Virus record (IMG/VR): IMGVR_UViG_3300023179_000035 | Coordinates: 1-64,000 of that record | Source: a virus | DNA: 64,000 nucleotides | Strand: one strand, 5' to 3' | Shown here: in pieces, positions 17,474 to 26,420 of the stretch | Layout of the letters: each line of letters opens with the position of its first letter | Position numbering within the stretch: position 1 is the stretch's first letter | Position numbers and translations under genes: made by a program | The notes under the pieces: generated by a model | Database searches by the model: none | The model's input: only the letters and a program-made list of their open reading frames with translations | Told to the model about the DNA's origin: nothing

Positions 17474-20400
17474 ATGCCACAGAGAGAGTCACAAGAAAGC
17501 TTATTCAGGCGCCTCACCCGTATATTTCGGTCGGGTCCAGCTGTCCACCGCAAGGTGCGGGCTGCTGACACAGGGATAGCCGTCCCAGACAGGACAAAGT
17601 CTTCAGGGGCACTGCTCTTTCAAAAGAGCATGTCCCCGACGTACGCTACTATCACGTCAAACGCTTACAACCTGTCAGAGAGGCTGACGCGGTATCAAGA
17701 CTTCCAAGAGATGGAGTATAGTCTTGATGGTGCTACCAGGATCGCACAACCTGATGGGTACAAGACGATAGAGGAACTGGCGAAAGAGTGCTCTGAAAAC
17801 CCAGGCCACACCTTTGTCGTCTACTCCTACGACCACGAAAAGGGGAAAATTGTTCCTGCGATTGGCAAGCAGGCGAGGCAGACGTGCGTCGACCATGCCT
17901 GGAAAATTACGTTTGAAGACGGCAAATCGATCACGGCTTCAGCAGAGCACCGCCTGATGTTACGCGATGGGACGTACAAGAAAGTAGAGGACATCCAGGT
18001 TGGAGACTCTATGATGCCGTTCTACAGAAAAGACTTGTTTGAAAACTCAGCCAATGGCACTAAGGGTTACAACTGGGTCTATACGCTAGACGGCAGGTTC
18101 AAAGGCTGGACGAAGGAACACCAGCTTGTCGCCGAGTGGATGCTAGGACGCCAGCTCGTCGAAGACGAGGTCGTCCATCACATCAACTTCAACAAAAAAG
18201 ACAACCGCCCAGAGAACCTGAGGGTGATGTCAAAGTTCGACCACAACTCTTTGCACGCTGCGATAAACAACAGCTCCAAGTGGAGCGAAGAGAACACTGC
18301 GTGGGTAGAGAACTTTAAGAAGAACCACGCCGAATGGATGGCCAAGAACGCTCCGACCCGTCGCCGAGACGTGACATTTCCTAAGATAATCCAAGTAGGC
18401 GAGAAGGTCGGGTTCGATATTGGAAAAATCGCTAGCGTCCTCGACGCCTCTACCTACCTGATCCACGAGAGGCTCACCGCCAACGGCTTCTCTACTTTTG
18501 AGTCTTTCAGGAGAGCGTACGAATGCGGCAGCTTAAACGCCGGCGCAGTCGGCCAAAAGATGAGGCTGACGAGAGAAATTAGCCTAGAAGAAATAAAGCA
18601 AAAGGTGGAAGAGTCTGACACCAAACGATCTCTCGCCATCAAGCTCAACTGCACCGTCAATGTCCTAGACAAGTTCCTAGAAAGACGCGTCAACAGTTCT
18701 TGGAACCAAATCAGAAAAGAGTGCGGCCTAGGGCCGTCGAACGAGAACAGCGGAAGGCCAAAAGGAGCCAACAGGCATGGCGTCACTTTCCAAGACGTTT
18801 GCAACGTATACGAAAATGGGATAACGAGGCCAAGGCTGGCCGACAAGCTCAATGTGTCGACGTCAACTGTGACGCAAGTCCTTGCGGCTGTGGGCTTCAA
18901 AAAATACAGCGAATTTGTCGACTCTTACGCTAACCACAGGGTCGTCTCTATCGAGTACTGCGGTGAGATTCCGCTCTATGACCTGACTGTCGACGGCTAC
19001 AAGAACTTCGCGACAGACACCGTCATCTCTCACAACACCGCCGAGATCGCGTCTGCCCTCGACATCTACGCCGACGAGACTGTGGCGCAGGACGACAAGG
19101 GCAGGATACTCCACATCTACTCAGACAACCCAAAGATAAAGTCTCTCCTCGACGACCTGTTCTACAACATCCTCAACGTAGAGTTCAACCTGCGGCCCTG
19201 GGCCCGTAACCTCGTCAAGTTTGGAGACTTTTTCCTCTACAACGACGTGTCCCCCTCCGAGGGCGTCATCAACGCCTTCCCGGTGCCCGTCAACGAGATT
19301 GAGCGGGAAGAGAACTACGACAGGTCTGACCCGTCTGCTGTCAGGTTCCGATGGGTCACCCTGGGCAACAGGGTCCTTGAGAACTGGGAGGTGACGCACA
19401 TGCGCCTCCTCGGCAACGATATGTTCCTGCCCTATGGCTCTTCAGTCATCGAGCCCGCCCGCCGCATCTGGCGACAGCTCATCCTCATTGAGGACGCCAT
19501 GCTAGTGTACCGAGTCGTCAGGGCCCCTGAGAGGCGCGTATTCTATATTGATGTTGGGGGACTTCCCGCGGAGGCTGTTCCTGCATACATTGAAGACCAG
19601 AAGAAGGTCCTGAAGTCCAGCCAGGTCATCGACAGGCAGAGCGGCAGGGTAGACGTACGTTATAACCCAATGTCGGTCGAAGAAGACTACTTCCTCCCAG
19701 TGCGTGGTGGAGAGTCTGGCACCAAGATAGACACCCTTGCCGGCGGGCAGAATGCAGCCGCGGTCGAGGACGTTACTTACATCCAAAAGAAGCTGTTTGC
19801 AGCCCTTAAGATTCCGAAGGCGTACCTCGGCTATGACGAGAGCCTCTCGTCAAAGGCCACACTAGCCCAGGAGGACATAAGGTTCTCTAGGACAGTGTCA
19901 GTCATCCAGAAGACTATCATAGCAGAGCTCAACAAGCTCGCCATCATCCACCTCTACTCCCACGGGTATGACGCCGATGACCTCGTCAACTTCACCCTTA
20001 GGCTGTCTAACCCATCGACTGTGGCACAGATGCAGAAGCTGGAGCTGTGGAAGTCTAAGTTTGAGATTGCTGGCGCATCGCTAGGCGAGGGCATGGCTTC
20101 CAAGACTTTCGCCCGTAAAGAGATACTCGGCCTGACGGACGAGCAGATACAGGAGATAGACGCGCAGAGGTACCAGGAGAAGATAGTCGAGGCCCAGATT
20201 GAGGCAGCCAAGCCCGAGGAGGAGTCAGGCGGCGGCGGTGAGGGAGGCGAAGAGTCTATCAGCGACATCCTCGGTGGTGGTGAGGAGAAGGGTGGCGAAG
20301 AGGGGGAGAAGGGCGGTGGCGAGGAAGAGAAGCCAGCCGAGGAGACGCCTCCCCCTGAGAACGCCGGCGAGGACAGGGACGATGGCCTGGAGCTCCTGAC

Positions 20401-20803
20401 GTCAGACGACTCTGAGCCTGGAAACCTAGAGTTCTCTTCGGCCAAGCCAAAGGGCAGGAAGAGGCCGCCCGTCAAGGTGGCGTCAGCCTCACAGAAAGCC
20501 ATGCAGGATGCAGAGCGTCGGTCTAAGAGGCGTCGCTATGACGGTCCGGCCAAGACGCACATGCCAAACTTCTACAAGATGGCGACGTCCATCGACTCGC
20601 TGAGCGACCCACCAGACATGTCGTGGCTCAGCTCGGCTGCGAAGAATCCATTCTCCGAGGGCAGCGTCGTCAGGCCTACCCTGCCCCCCGACATCGTCAA
20701 AGCCCTCAGGGGAATGTCGGCCCGGAGCGAGCGCAGGACGGGCCTCCTGTCAGAGGACTACGAACTAGACATCACAACGAACGACGAAGGTGAGGAGACA
20801 TGA
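17474..20803 (+). CDS. 20: Portal protein (T4 gp20-like) interrupted by an intein
   Basis: The precursor has 1109 residues. N-extein 1-82 ends ...DFQEMEY; intein 83-521; C-extein 522-1109 begins TAEIASALDIYADETV, which is the conserved gp20 core. The spliced portal would be 670 residues, longer than T4 gp20 (524) because of a C-terminal tail (about 905-1010 of the precursor) rich in Glu and Gly. The portal forms the dodecameric vertex through which DNA is packaged and to which the neck attaches. It lies between terminase and protease as in T4, and its stop overlaps the next ATG (ATGA). Function depends on splicing. Confidence 0.93.
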   Translation: MPQRESQESLFRRLTRIFRSGPAVHRKVRAADTGIAVPDRTKSSGALLFQKSMSPTYATITSNAYNLSERLTRYQDFQEMEYSLDGATRIAQPDGYKTIEELAKECSENPGHTFVVYSYDHEKGKIVPAIGKQARQTCVDHAWKITFEDGKSITASAEHRLMLRDGTYKKVEDIQVGDSMMPFYRKDLFENSANGTKGYNWVYTLDGRFKGWTKEHQLVAEWMLGRQLVEDEVVHHINFNKKDNRPENLRVMSKFDHNSLHAAINNSSKWSEENTAWVENFKKNHAEWMAKNAPTRRRDVTFPKIIQVGEKVGFDIGKIASVLDASTYLIHERLTANGFSTFESFRRAYECGSLNAGAVGQKMRLTREISLEEIKQKVEESDTKRSLAIKLNCTVNVLDKFLERRVNSSWNQIRKECGLGPSNENSGRPKGANRHGVTFQDVCNVYENGITRPRLADKLNVSTSTVTQVLAAVGFKKYSEFVDSYANHRVVSIEYCGEIPLYDLTVDGYKNFATDTVISHNTAEIASALDIYADETVAQDDKGRILHIYSDNPKIKSLLDDLFYNILNVEFNLRPWARNLVKFGDFFLYNDVSPSEGVINAFPVPVNEIEREENYDRSDPSAVRFRWVTLGNRVLENWEVTHMRLLGNDMFLPYGSSVIEPARRIWRQLILIEDAMLVYRVVRAPERRVFYIDVGGLPAEAVPAYIEDQKKVLKSSQVIDRQSGRVDVRYNPMSVEEDYFLPVRGGESGTKIDTLAGGQNAAAVEDVTYIQKKLFAALKIPKAYLGYDESLSSKATLAQEDIRFSRTVSVIQKTIIAELNKLAIIHLYSHGYDADDLVNFTLRLSNPSTVAQMQKLELWKSKFEIAGASLGEGMASKTFARKEILGLTDEQIQEIDAQRYQEKIVEAQIEAAKPEEESGGGGEGGEESISDILGGGEEKGGEEGEKGGGEEEKPAEETPPPENAGEDRDDGLELLTSDDSEPGNLEFSSAKPKGRKRPPVKVASASQKAMQDAERRSKRRRYDGPAKTHMPNFYKMATSIDSLSDPPDMSWLSSAAKNPFSEGSVVRPTLPPDIVKALRGMSARSERRTGLLSEDYELDITTNDEGEET
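17720..19036 (+). mobile_element. Intein with HNH homing endonuclease inside the portal gene
   Basis: This 439-residue in-frame insertion shows all splicing blocks. Block A is SLDGATRIAQPDGYKTIEEL with Ser as first residue instead of the usual Cys. Block B is KSITASAEHRLML. Block F is LYDLTVDGYKNF and block G is VISHN followed by extein Thr. The central endonuclease is of HNH type (VVHHINFNKKDNRPENL, about residues 233-250 of the precursor). It is followed by three helix-turn-helix-like segments of the kind used for target recognition (around 300-350, 365-415, 425-475). Base composition is slightly more AT-rich than the flanking portal. Insertion beside the most conserved portal motif is typical of inteins. 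Confidence 0.92.
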
Positions 20804-21642
20804 GCGGCCACAACAAGCGAAGGAACAGCGCGTTAGTCTATGAGTTTCTGGTGAAGCACGTGGCCAAGTGCCTCGTGTCTGACGACAAGGCGTCGTCCAA
20901 CAGGGCCCTTAAGATACTGAAGAAGTACTACAGGCCCGGGACGGAGGTGTACAAGGAGTTTAGGCTGATAGACTCCCTGGCCCGGACTCACGTCAGCACC
21001 CAGGCCGTCGCCGCCTCCATCATGTCAGAGGCCAAGTCAGCGTCGCGTGGGGTCGACCCACGCAAGCTGGACGCCGAGAAGACGTCGATGCTACACGAGC
21101 TGAACAGGGCGATCAAGGACCCAGACTTTTACGAGCAGCCTGTGGCTGACTACAAGCTGCTCGCCACCCTGCAGTCCCTTGTCAACCACTGGCGTGGGTC
21201 GACCAGCCTAGACATAGGCAGGCTGGCAGAGTACGAGGACGTGGTCTTCGCGAACCTGGTAGAGGCCCCGCAGGAGAAGCAGCCGGGCGAGACGATCTCG
21301 GAGACGAAGGGGACGCGTCGCCTGCTGATGCGGGTGATGCTCAGAAAATTCAACGAGAAGTACCGGGGTAGCCTGACGGAGGACCAGCAAAAATTGTTGA
21401 AGGCCTACGTGGGATCCCCAGGAGACGGCGTGGTGGTCCACCACATGGCGCAGCTGAAGGAGAGCGTCATCAGGCTGCTCGACTCTGCTGTGCAGGACCC
21501 GTCCGCCACTGAGTACTCAAAGAAGAAGCTGTCTGAGGCCAGAGCAGCCGTGGCGGCAGAGACACCCGCCGTGACCGACGAGTGCTTTGTCAACTTTATG
21601 CTGTACGCTAAGCTCAAGTCTGAGCTGGAATCGGAGGGGTGA
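20800..21642 (+). CDS. Conserved hypothetical head-region protein between portal and protease
   Basis: The 280-residue, mostly helical, basic-and-acidic protein starts MSGHNKRRNSALVYEFLVKHVAK and has no recognised domain. In T4 the genes between gp20 and gp21 (gp67, gp68) are prohead core components, so an internal core or assembly role is plausible from position only; it is much longer than either. The ATG overlaps the portal stop (ATGA), and the stop sits 1 base before the protease start, so all three are coupled. No cleavage-type N-terminus is seen. Confidence 0.65.
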   Translation: MSGHNKRRNSALVYEFLVKHVAKCLVSDDKASSNRALKILKKYYRPGTEVYKEFRLIDSLARTHVSTQAVAASIMSEAKSASRGVDPRKLDAEKTSMLHELNRAIKDPDFYEQPVADYKLLATLQSLVNHWRGSTSLDIGRLAEYEDVVFANLVEAPQEKQPGETISETKGTRRLLMRVMLRKFNEKYRGSLTEDQQKLLKAYVGSPGDGVVVHHMAQLKESVIRLLDSAVQDPSATEYSKKKLSEARAAVAAETPAVTDECFVNFMLYAKLKSELESEG

Positions 21643-21643
21643 C

Positions 21644-22243
21644 ATGAGGCTATTAAGTTCATACGAGACGTTTGACTACACCCCGCAGGCCATCAAAGAG
21701 TCGCGGGACCAGAACGGCGGCAAGGTCCTCATGAAGGGGACGCTGCAGAAGGCAGAGACTCTCAACCAGAACGGCAGGGTCTACCCGCGGTCTGTCCTGG
21801 AGCGGGAGGTCCGCAACTACCAGAAGTTTATCATCGAGAACAGGGCACTGGGGGAGTGCGACCACCCTGACTCGTCTGTCGTCAACCTGAAGAACGTGTC
21901 CCACATCGTCAGGGAGGCTTACTTCAAGGACGACGTCGTCTACGGCACCATAGAGCTGCTGGACACTCCCAGCGGCAAGATACTGCAGTCGCTCGTGGAG
22001 AGCGGCGTCAAGCTGGGGATATCCTCACGCGGCGTCGGCTCTACCGCCAAGAAGGGGGACTACCAGGTCGTCCAAGACGACTTCCAGCTCATCTGTTGGG
22101 ATATGGTTTCGGAGCCTTCCACGCCGGGTGCATTTATGATGGCTGAGGGAAAAACCATTACTTCTGATGAATTAAGAAGGGTTTTTAACAAGCAGGATAG
22201 GATAGACAGGGTCCTCAATGATATTTTACACTCAAGAGTGTGA
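21644..22243 (+). CDS. 21: Prohead maturation protease (T4 gp21-like)
   Basis: The 199-residue serine protease has the family signatures LGECDHPDSS (catalytic H74) and LGISSRGVGS (catalytic serine at 127/128), followed by QLICWDMVSEPSTPGAFM, the strand typical of phage prohead proteases. It cleaves scaffold, capsid and internal proteins at L/I-x-E sites during head maturation. Start at ATG 21644 is chosen because it follows a strong Shine-Dalgarno (GGAGGGG) and gives the family N-terminus; the frame is open further upstream. The last 110 bases are visibly more AT-rich than the rest, next to the inserted endonuclease that follows directly at the stop codon. Confidence 0.92.
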   Translation: MRLLSSYETFDYTPQAIKESRDQNGGKVLMKGTLQKAETLNQNGRVYPRSVLEREVRNYQKFIIENRALGECDHPDSSVVNLKNVSHIVREAYFKDDVVYGTIELLDTPSGKILQSLVESGVKLGISSRGVGSTAKKGDYQVVQDDFQLICWDMVSEPSTPGAFMMAEGKTITSDELRRVFNKQDRIDRVLNDILHSRV

Positions 22244-23233
22244 ATGACAGAGCCGACTGGGTCACTCAACTTTAAGAGTTTTAACTGCGCTACCTGTGGT
22301 GCCTCTTTTGCGAGGTATGTGCCCCCGTCTGACAAGAGCGGAACGAGGACATTCTGTTCTCGTTCCTGTCAGATGAAGGGGACTAGGGCGCTTGACTCAC
22401 GCGTCAAACAGTCTGGAAACGTCACTGCCTGCTGCGAGCTCTGCGGAAGTCAGTTCACCAAATACCACAAGGGCCACATGCCGCTGCCTAGATTCTGCAA
22501 CAGAAGCTGCGCAGCGAAGCACCTCTCCTCGTCTGGCAAGAACGGATTTGCTTCAGCGTCGCAGCTGCCACCTGAGACGCGTCAAAAGATAGCCGAGTCT
22601 CGTCGTCTATCGACTACGCGTAGGAACACGGGCAAGAGGCTCTCTGGTGAGACTCGAAAGAAAATATCAGAGTCCTGCATGGGCAAGTCTAACCCAATTA
22701 AGGGCAAGACATACTCAGAGTACTACGGCGAGGAGAGGGCGACTGAGCTCGCGGAATCACACTCACGTAAGCTAAAAGAAGGATTTAAGGCCGGCAGGAT
22801 AAAGCCGACAGCTAGGACATCGTCTGCTCCTACGTACAAGGGAGTTAAGCTGAGGTCAATGCTAGAGCAGAGCGCCATACAGCTTTTAGAGTCATACGGC
22901 CGCCGGCTTGGCGAAGATATCTTTTATGAAGACGAGAGGACGAGGGTCGAGTGGGTTGGACACGACGGGGCTAGCCACACTTACACCCCTGACATCTACG
23001 ATAGCGTCTCAGGGATCGTGTACGAGGTCAAGCCCGCCTGGCTTGTCAGGAAGCCTACTAGAGAGATGGTCTTAAAAGAAGAGTCAGCCATCCAGCAGCT
23101 GCGCCTTAGGGGCATGACGTTTAGTTACATGACATCAGATGACATTTTATGCGGCGGTCTGAGACATGGGCAGCTACATATTACAGGTGACGCCACGGGG
23201 GTATCATACGCCGATGAAACTAACAAAGTCTGA
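22244..23233 (+). CDS. Free-standing homing endonuclease with zinc fingers, NUMOD3-like repeats and PD-(D/E)XK core
   Basis: The 329-residue product has two treble-clef-like fingers (CATC...CSRSC and CELC...CNRSC), then NUMOD3-like DNA-binding repeats (SGETRKKISESCMGK, GKTYSEYYGEERATE), and a C-terminal nuclease core YTPDIYDS...VYEVKPAW, i.e. PD and ExK. This is the layout of phage homing endonucleases. ATG comes directly after the gp21 stop (TGAATG) and the 3' end runs 20 bases into the next gene, so it has been inserted tightly between two head genes. Codon use is more AT-rich than its neighbours. Activity is inferred; the frame is intact. Confidence 0.8.
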   Translation: MTEPTGSLNFKSFNCATCGASFARYVPPSDKSGTRTFCSRSCQMKGTRALDSRVKQSGNVTACCELCGSQFTKYHKGHMPLPRFCNRSCAAKHLSSSGKNGFASASQLPPETRQKIAESRRLSTTRRNTGKRLSGETRKKISESCMGKSNPIKGKTYSEYYGEERATELAESHSRKLKEGFKAGRIKPTARTSSAPTYKGVKLRSMLEQSAIQLLESYGRRLGEDIFYEDERTRVEWVGHDGASHTYTPDIYDSVSGIVYEVKPAWLVRKPTREMVLKEESAIQQLRLRGMTFSYMTSDDILCGGLRHGQLHITGDATGVSYADETNKV

Positions 23234-23591
23234 CCTGAAAGCTGTCGTAAAGGAGTGCCTCGTGGAGCTGCTGTCGGAGGGCATCGGCGGCGTGCAACAG
23301 GCGAAGCCCACACAAAAACAGCCTCAGCGTGTCCTGCAGGCTGAGGCACGTAGTGGCCCTCCAGCTGTCAAGAGGCCCAGCACTGGAAACTCAATATTTG
23401 ACGACATACTAGCAGATACGGCGCGGACCACCCTGCCTAACATGCTGAAAGCCGAGGCCTCAAAGTCGATGCCCACTGTAGGAAGGGTAGAGACGCTTGT
23501 GGAGTCGTCCACACCGCAGGAGCTGTTCGGTGACGAGGCAGCCTCAAAGTGGGCGGCCCTCGCCTTCGCGGCTCCTACAAAGAACACATAA
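23214..23591 (+). CDS. Small capsid-targeted protein candidate (family member 2)
   Basis: The start at ATG 23214 gives MKLTKSDLKAVVKECLVELL, matching the N-terminal helix shared by six small ORFs, followed by LLSE|G, a good gp21-type cleavage site after residue 22. The frame is open 16 codons further upstream, inside the endonuclease, but the shared N-terminus decides the start. The remaining 100 residues are Gln/Pro/Ala-rich with further L-x-E sites (VLQAE|A, MLKAE|A), suggesting multiple cleavages into small peptides as for T4 internal proteins. It lies between protease and scaffold. Packaging role is inferred. Confidence 0.72.
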   Translation: MKLTKSDLKAVVKECLVELLSEGIGGVQQAKPTQKQPQRVLQAEARSGPPAVKRPSTGNSIFDDILADTARTTLPNMLKAEASKSMPTVGRVETLVESSTPQELFGDEAASKWAALAFAAPTKNT

Positions 23592-23609
23592 ACTTTTTGT
23601 CGGGTATAC

Positions 23610-23616
23610 ATACTTA
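23610..23616 (+). promoter_or_regulatory. Candidate late promoter element ATACTTA
   Basis: GTATACATACTTAGG lies 21 bases before the ATG at 23637, between two small head genes; first of seven exact copies. Confidence 0.48.
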
Positions 23617-23636
23617 GGAAACAACGAGGTATTGGT

Positions 23637-23876
23637 ATGAAGCTAACTCCATCAGTTCTGCGCAAGCTTGTCCTAGAAGAGGTCGCTAAGTTGAAGTCAG
23701 AGAAGCTCAAGTCAGGCGCTGCCAAGGAGGTAGATGCTGACGAGTTTGCTGACTCGCTGGAGCACCAGGTCAACGCCCTCAAGGCGTTCGGTATCAAAGA
23801 GGCGAAGCTGACGAAGGAGCTCGCCCTTGTCAAGGAGCGCAAGGCCCGCCTCCTCAAGCGCCTCTCGGGTGCCTGA
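23637..23876 (+). CDS. Small head/core protein candidate (family member 3)
   Basis: The 79-residue product begins MKLTPSVLRKLVLEEVAKLK, another member of the shared N-terminal helix family, and continues as a charged amphipathic helix throughout (ending VKERKARLLKRLSGA). It resembles in size and charge the small prohead core proteins gp67/gp68 of T4, which lie in the same gene neighbourhood. The ATG follows ACGAGGTATTGGT and a candidate late promoter at 23610. A helical scaffold-core or DNA-binding internal protein is the likeliest role; no domain is recognised. Confidence 0.65.
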   Translation: MKLTPSVLRKLVLEEVAKLKSEKLKSGAAKEVDADEFADSLEHQVNALKAFGIKEAKLTKELALVKERKARLLKRLSGA

Positions 23877-23888
23877 TAGGAGGACTCT

Positions 23889-24443
23889 ATGCCAGGACAA
23901 GGCAAGTATTCAAACTATTCTGACACCCTGGGAGGCGAGGACAAGGCCCGCGTCGGCTTCCTCGGTAAGCTGTTCTCAGGCGGGCCGAGCATGGCCAAGC
24001 CAGATGTGATAGCCAGGGCCAAGGCGTTTCTCGTACCGGCAAGCCAGCGCCCACCTGACGCTGTAGCGTGGGGAACTGAGGCGGTAGACATGTCGTACGT
24101 AGGCTCTCCTGACATATCAAAGGTAGGCTGGTCGAAACCCGGCGACCCATCTACACCATACACGCCAGACGTTAGGTCCCCTGGGTCAGCTGTGCCACAA
24201 GAACTGCTCGGCAGCACAGACACGACATCAATCTCGACCAACGTGTCTCCAAAGGACGTCAACCCAGACGTGTCATATGCTGCATTTAAGCCCAACTACG
24301 TGGCCGGCGTCGTCGGCGGCGGGACCAGGTCACCGGCCGAGGCGGCCACCTTCGTCAAGGGCCAAGGCTCTAACCTAGGCAAATCTCTGCCTGAGAGCGA
24401 CGTCGTCGGCAAGGGCGCAGGCGGAGAGATCTACAAATCATAA
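23889..24443 (+). CDS. Hypothetical protein upstream of scaffold
   Basis: The 184-residue product is rich in Gly, Pro, Ser and Thr and looks largely unstructured. It starts MPGQGKYSNYSDTLGGEDKA and ends GKGAGGEIYKS. I recognise no family. The ATG follows TAGGAGGACTCT (clear Shine-Dalgarno) 12 bases after the preceding stop, and the scaffold gene starts 12 bases after its own stop, so it belongs to the head operon. A minor virion or assembly protein is inferred from location. Confidence 0.6.
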   Translation: MPGQGKYSNYSDTLGGEDKARVGFLGKLFSGGPSMAKPDVIARAKAFLVPASQRPPDAVAWGTEAVDMSYVGSPDISKVGWSKPGDPSTPYTPDVRSPGSAVPQELLGSTDTTSISTNVSPKDVNPDVSYAAFKPNYVAGVVGGGTRSPAEAATFVKGQGSNLGKSLPESDVVGKGAGGEIYKS

Positions 24444-24455
24444 GCGAGAACTCAG

Positions 24456-26375
24456 ATGAGCAAGCACCTATACGAAGAGGCATTGGTCGAGGTACGGCAG
24501 CTGCGACAGCTGGCCGAAGACAACGCGCGTCGAGCTGTCATGGAGGAGCTTGAGCCCAAGATAAAGCAGCTCATCGAGAAGCAGCTGTTAGAGGTCGACA
24601 ATGTGACAGAGGAAGACGAGCCTGCTGCCACCTCTCCCACCTCTCCCACCTCTAAAGAGACCCCTGGCCCAGAGGGTGGAGACGAGGAGCGCGATGACGA
24701 CGACCTCGAGGAGAACGTCCTGCCCCTCGGTGAGGGTTCTGCTGCCCTGCTCGTCAAGATGATCGGCGGTAGCAAGTCGTCAGACCCTGCGAGGTACCAC
24801 GACGTCGTTCGCTTCGTCAAGTCGACTGTCGACGAGGCGGCCGGTAGGGAGCTCGTCACCCTAGAGGAGGTCGTCAAGGGCGCCTACGTCGTGGCCCTCA
24901 ACACGCTGCCGGCCGGCGCGTCCCGCTCGAGGGTAGAGGATAGGCTGGACGAATGCTACAAGATGGTCCAAGAGGCGGCGTCGCGGTCCGTCGCTGACAA
25001 GCGGCGCCTCAAGGAGGCCTCGCTCAATATCAAGATCAGCGGCTTTAAAGAGGAGGCTGTCGACGAGGACACCCTGTCAGGCCTCAGTATCGTCATAGTC
25101 CCGGAGTCTGAGGCGCCTGATTCTGGCGAGGGGGAGGAAGCTGCGGAGCCCGCCGCCGAGAAGCCAGAAGAGGCAGAGGCGGTCCCCGGCGACGACGAAG
25201 AGCTTGACCTAGGTGACCTAGGTGCAGGAGAGCCTGCCGGCGAGGAAGAAAAGCCGGAACAACCAGTAAAGAAAGAGGGAAAGAACATGAATCAGTTTGC
25301 AATGCTCAGTGACGACACTGTCGTCGAGATAGACGAGGGCATGCTGCGTCGTGAGATTGCACGCATGAAGGCCCTCCGCGAGGCCAAGGAGGGCGGCATG
25401 CCCAAGCACAACCCCAAGGGCCACGGCGCCGCCTCCGCAGTGCACCACTTTGGTGGTGGCAAGAGCGTCGGCGAGCCCTTCGAGGACGGCGAGTCGCTCT
25501 TCGACGACGACGACCTGATGGAGTCCTGGATGAAGGACGAGGCAGACGGCCCGGCGACGCCAATGAACCCCGCCAAGAAGGATGACGACGACGATGACCT
25601 CGATGAAGTCGTCGCCGAGCTCATGGCCAACGAGGATGAAGACCTCGACGAGATGGGCCCACACGTGGACGAGGAGGTCGACGAGACCGCTGGTCCAATG
25701 GACGAGGACGACGACCTCGATGAAGCAAAGCCTTCTCATGGCGAGGATCCGTCAATGCCAACCCACAGCGCGCAGGGCGTTAACCCAGGCACCAGCACGA
25801 TGACACAGCAGAATGAGTCGCGCCGCCGCCTCGCTGCCCTTGTCGAAGCCAGGAAGAGTGCGGCCCGCAGGGCCGCCGCTGCCAAGAGGAAGGCAGCCAT
25901 GGCCAAGAAGAAGGGCGACAAGAAGAGTTTCACGGAGGCCCGCAGGGTCTTCGTGGAGTCGGTCAAGGTCTACCACAGGGCCAACGCGGCCATCACGGCC
26001 CTGACCGAGTCCACCCGCCGCTCGAATAGCGGCGCCAGGGAGGTCCAGGACCTCCGCAACCAGTTGGCAGAGACCAATCTGTTCAACGCCAAGCTCCTCT
26101 ACACCAATAAGCTGCTGCAGAACGAGGCCCTGTCGCCCCGTCAGAAGGTCGCCATCATCGAGAAGCTCGATGAGGCCCGCAGCCTACGTGAGGCAAAGCT
26201 TGTCTACGAGAGCCTGACACGCACCATCGCGTCGGGCAAGGCTAGCGTCAATGAGGGCGCTAACCGTCAGGTGCTAGGCTCGGCGTCGCGTGCGACCCGC
26301 CCCTCAAGCACCGTGTCGCTCAACGAGGGTGTTGAGACCGCTCGCTGGGCCAGGCTCGCCGGCATCACCAAGTGA
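24456..26375 (+). CDS. 22: Prohead core scaffold protein (gp22 position), with possible internal start
   Basis: The 639-residue product is extremely acidic and helical, with long Glu/Asp/Ala stretches (e.g. 65-90, 210-275, 375-425), several L-x-E cleavage-type sites and a basic Ala/Lys segment near 470-490 (AARRAAAAKRKAAMAKKKGDKK). It sits directly between the protease-region genes and the major capsid gene, the place of T4 gp22, and has the character expected of a scaffold that is degraded on maturation. An in-frame ATG at 25287 has a much better Shine-Dalgarno (GAGGGAAAGAAC) than the annotated start, so a shorter C-terminal product is possible. Assignment rests on position and composition. 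Confidence 0.75.
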   Translation: MSKHLYEEALVEVRQLRQLAEDNARRAVMEELEPKIKQLIEKQLLEVDNVTEEDEPAATSPTSPTSKETPGPEGGDEERDDDDLEENVLPLGEGSAALLVKMIGGSKSSDPARYHDVVRFVKSTVDEAAGRELVTLEEVVKGAYVVALNTLPAGASRSRVEDRLDECYKMVQEAASRSVADKRRLKEASLNIKISGFKEEAVDEDTLSGLSIVIVPESEAPDSGEGEEAAEPAAEKPEEAEAVPGDDEELDLGDLGAGEPAGEEEKPEQPVKKEGKNMNQFAMLSDDTVVEIDEGMLRREIARMKALREAKEGGMPKHNPKGHGAASAVHHFGGGKSVGEPFEDGESLFDDDDLMESWMKDEADGPATPMNPAKKDDDDDDLDEVVAELMANEDEDLDEMGPHVDEEVDETAGPMDEDDDLDEAKPSHGEDPSMPTHSAQGVNPGTSTMTQQNESRRRLAALVEARKSAARRAAAAKRKAAMAKKKGDKKSFTEARRVFVESVKVYHRANAAITALTESTRRSNSGAREVQDLRNQLAETNLFNAKLLYTNKLLQNEALSPRQKVAIIEKLDEARSLREAKLVYESLTRTIASGKASVNEGANRQVLGSASRATRPSSTVSLNEGVETARWARLAGITK

Positions 26376-26420
26376 CGGCACAGACCACAGAGACAACCAA
26401 CTGTTACGGAGAAGAAGAAC

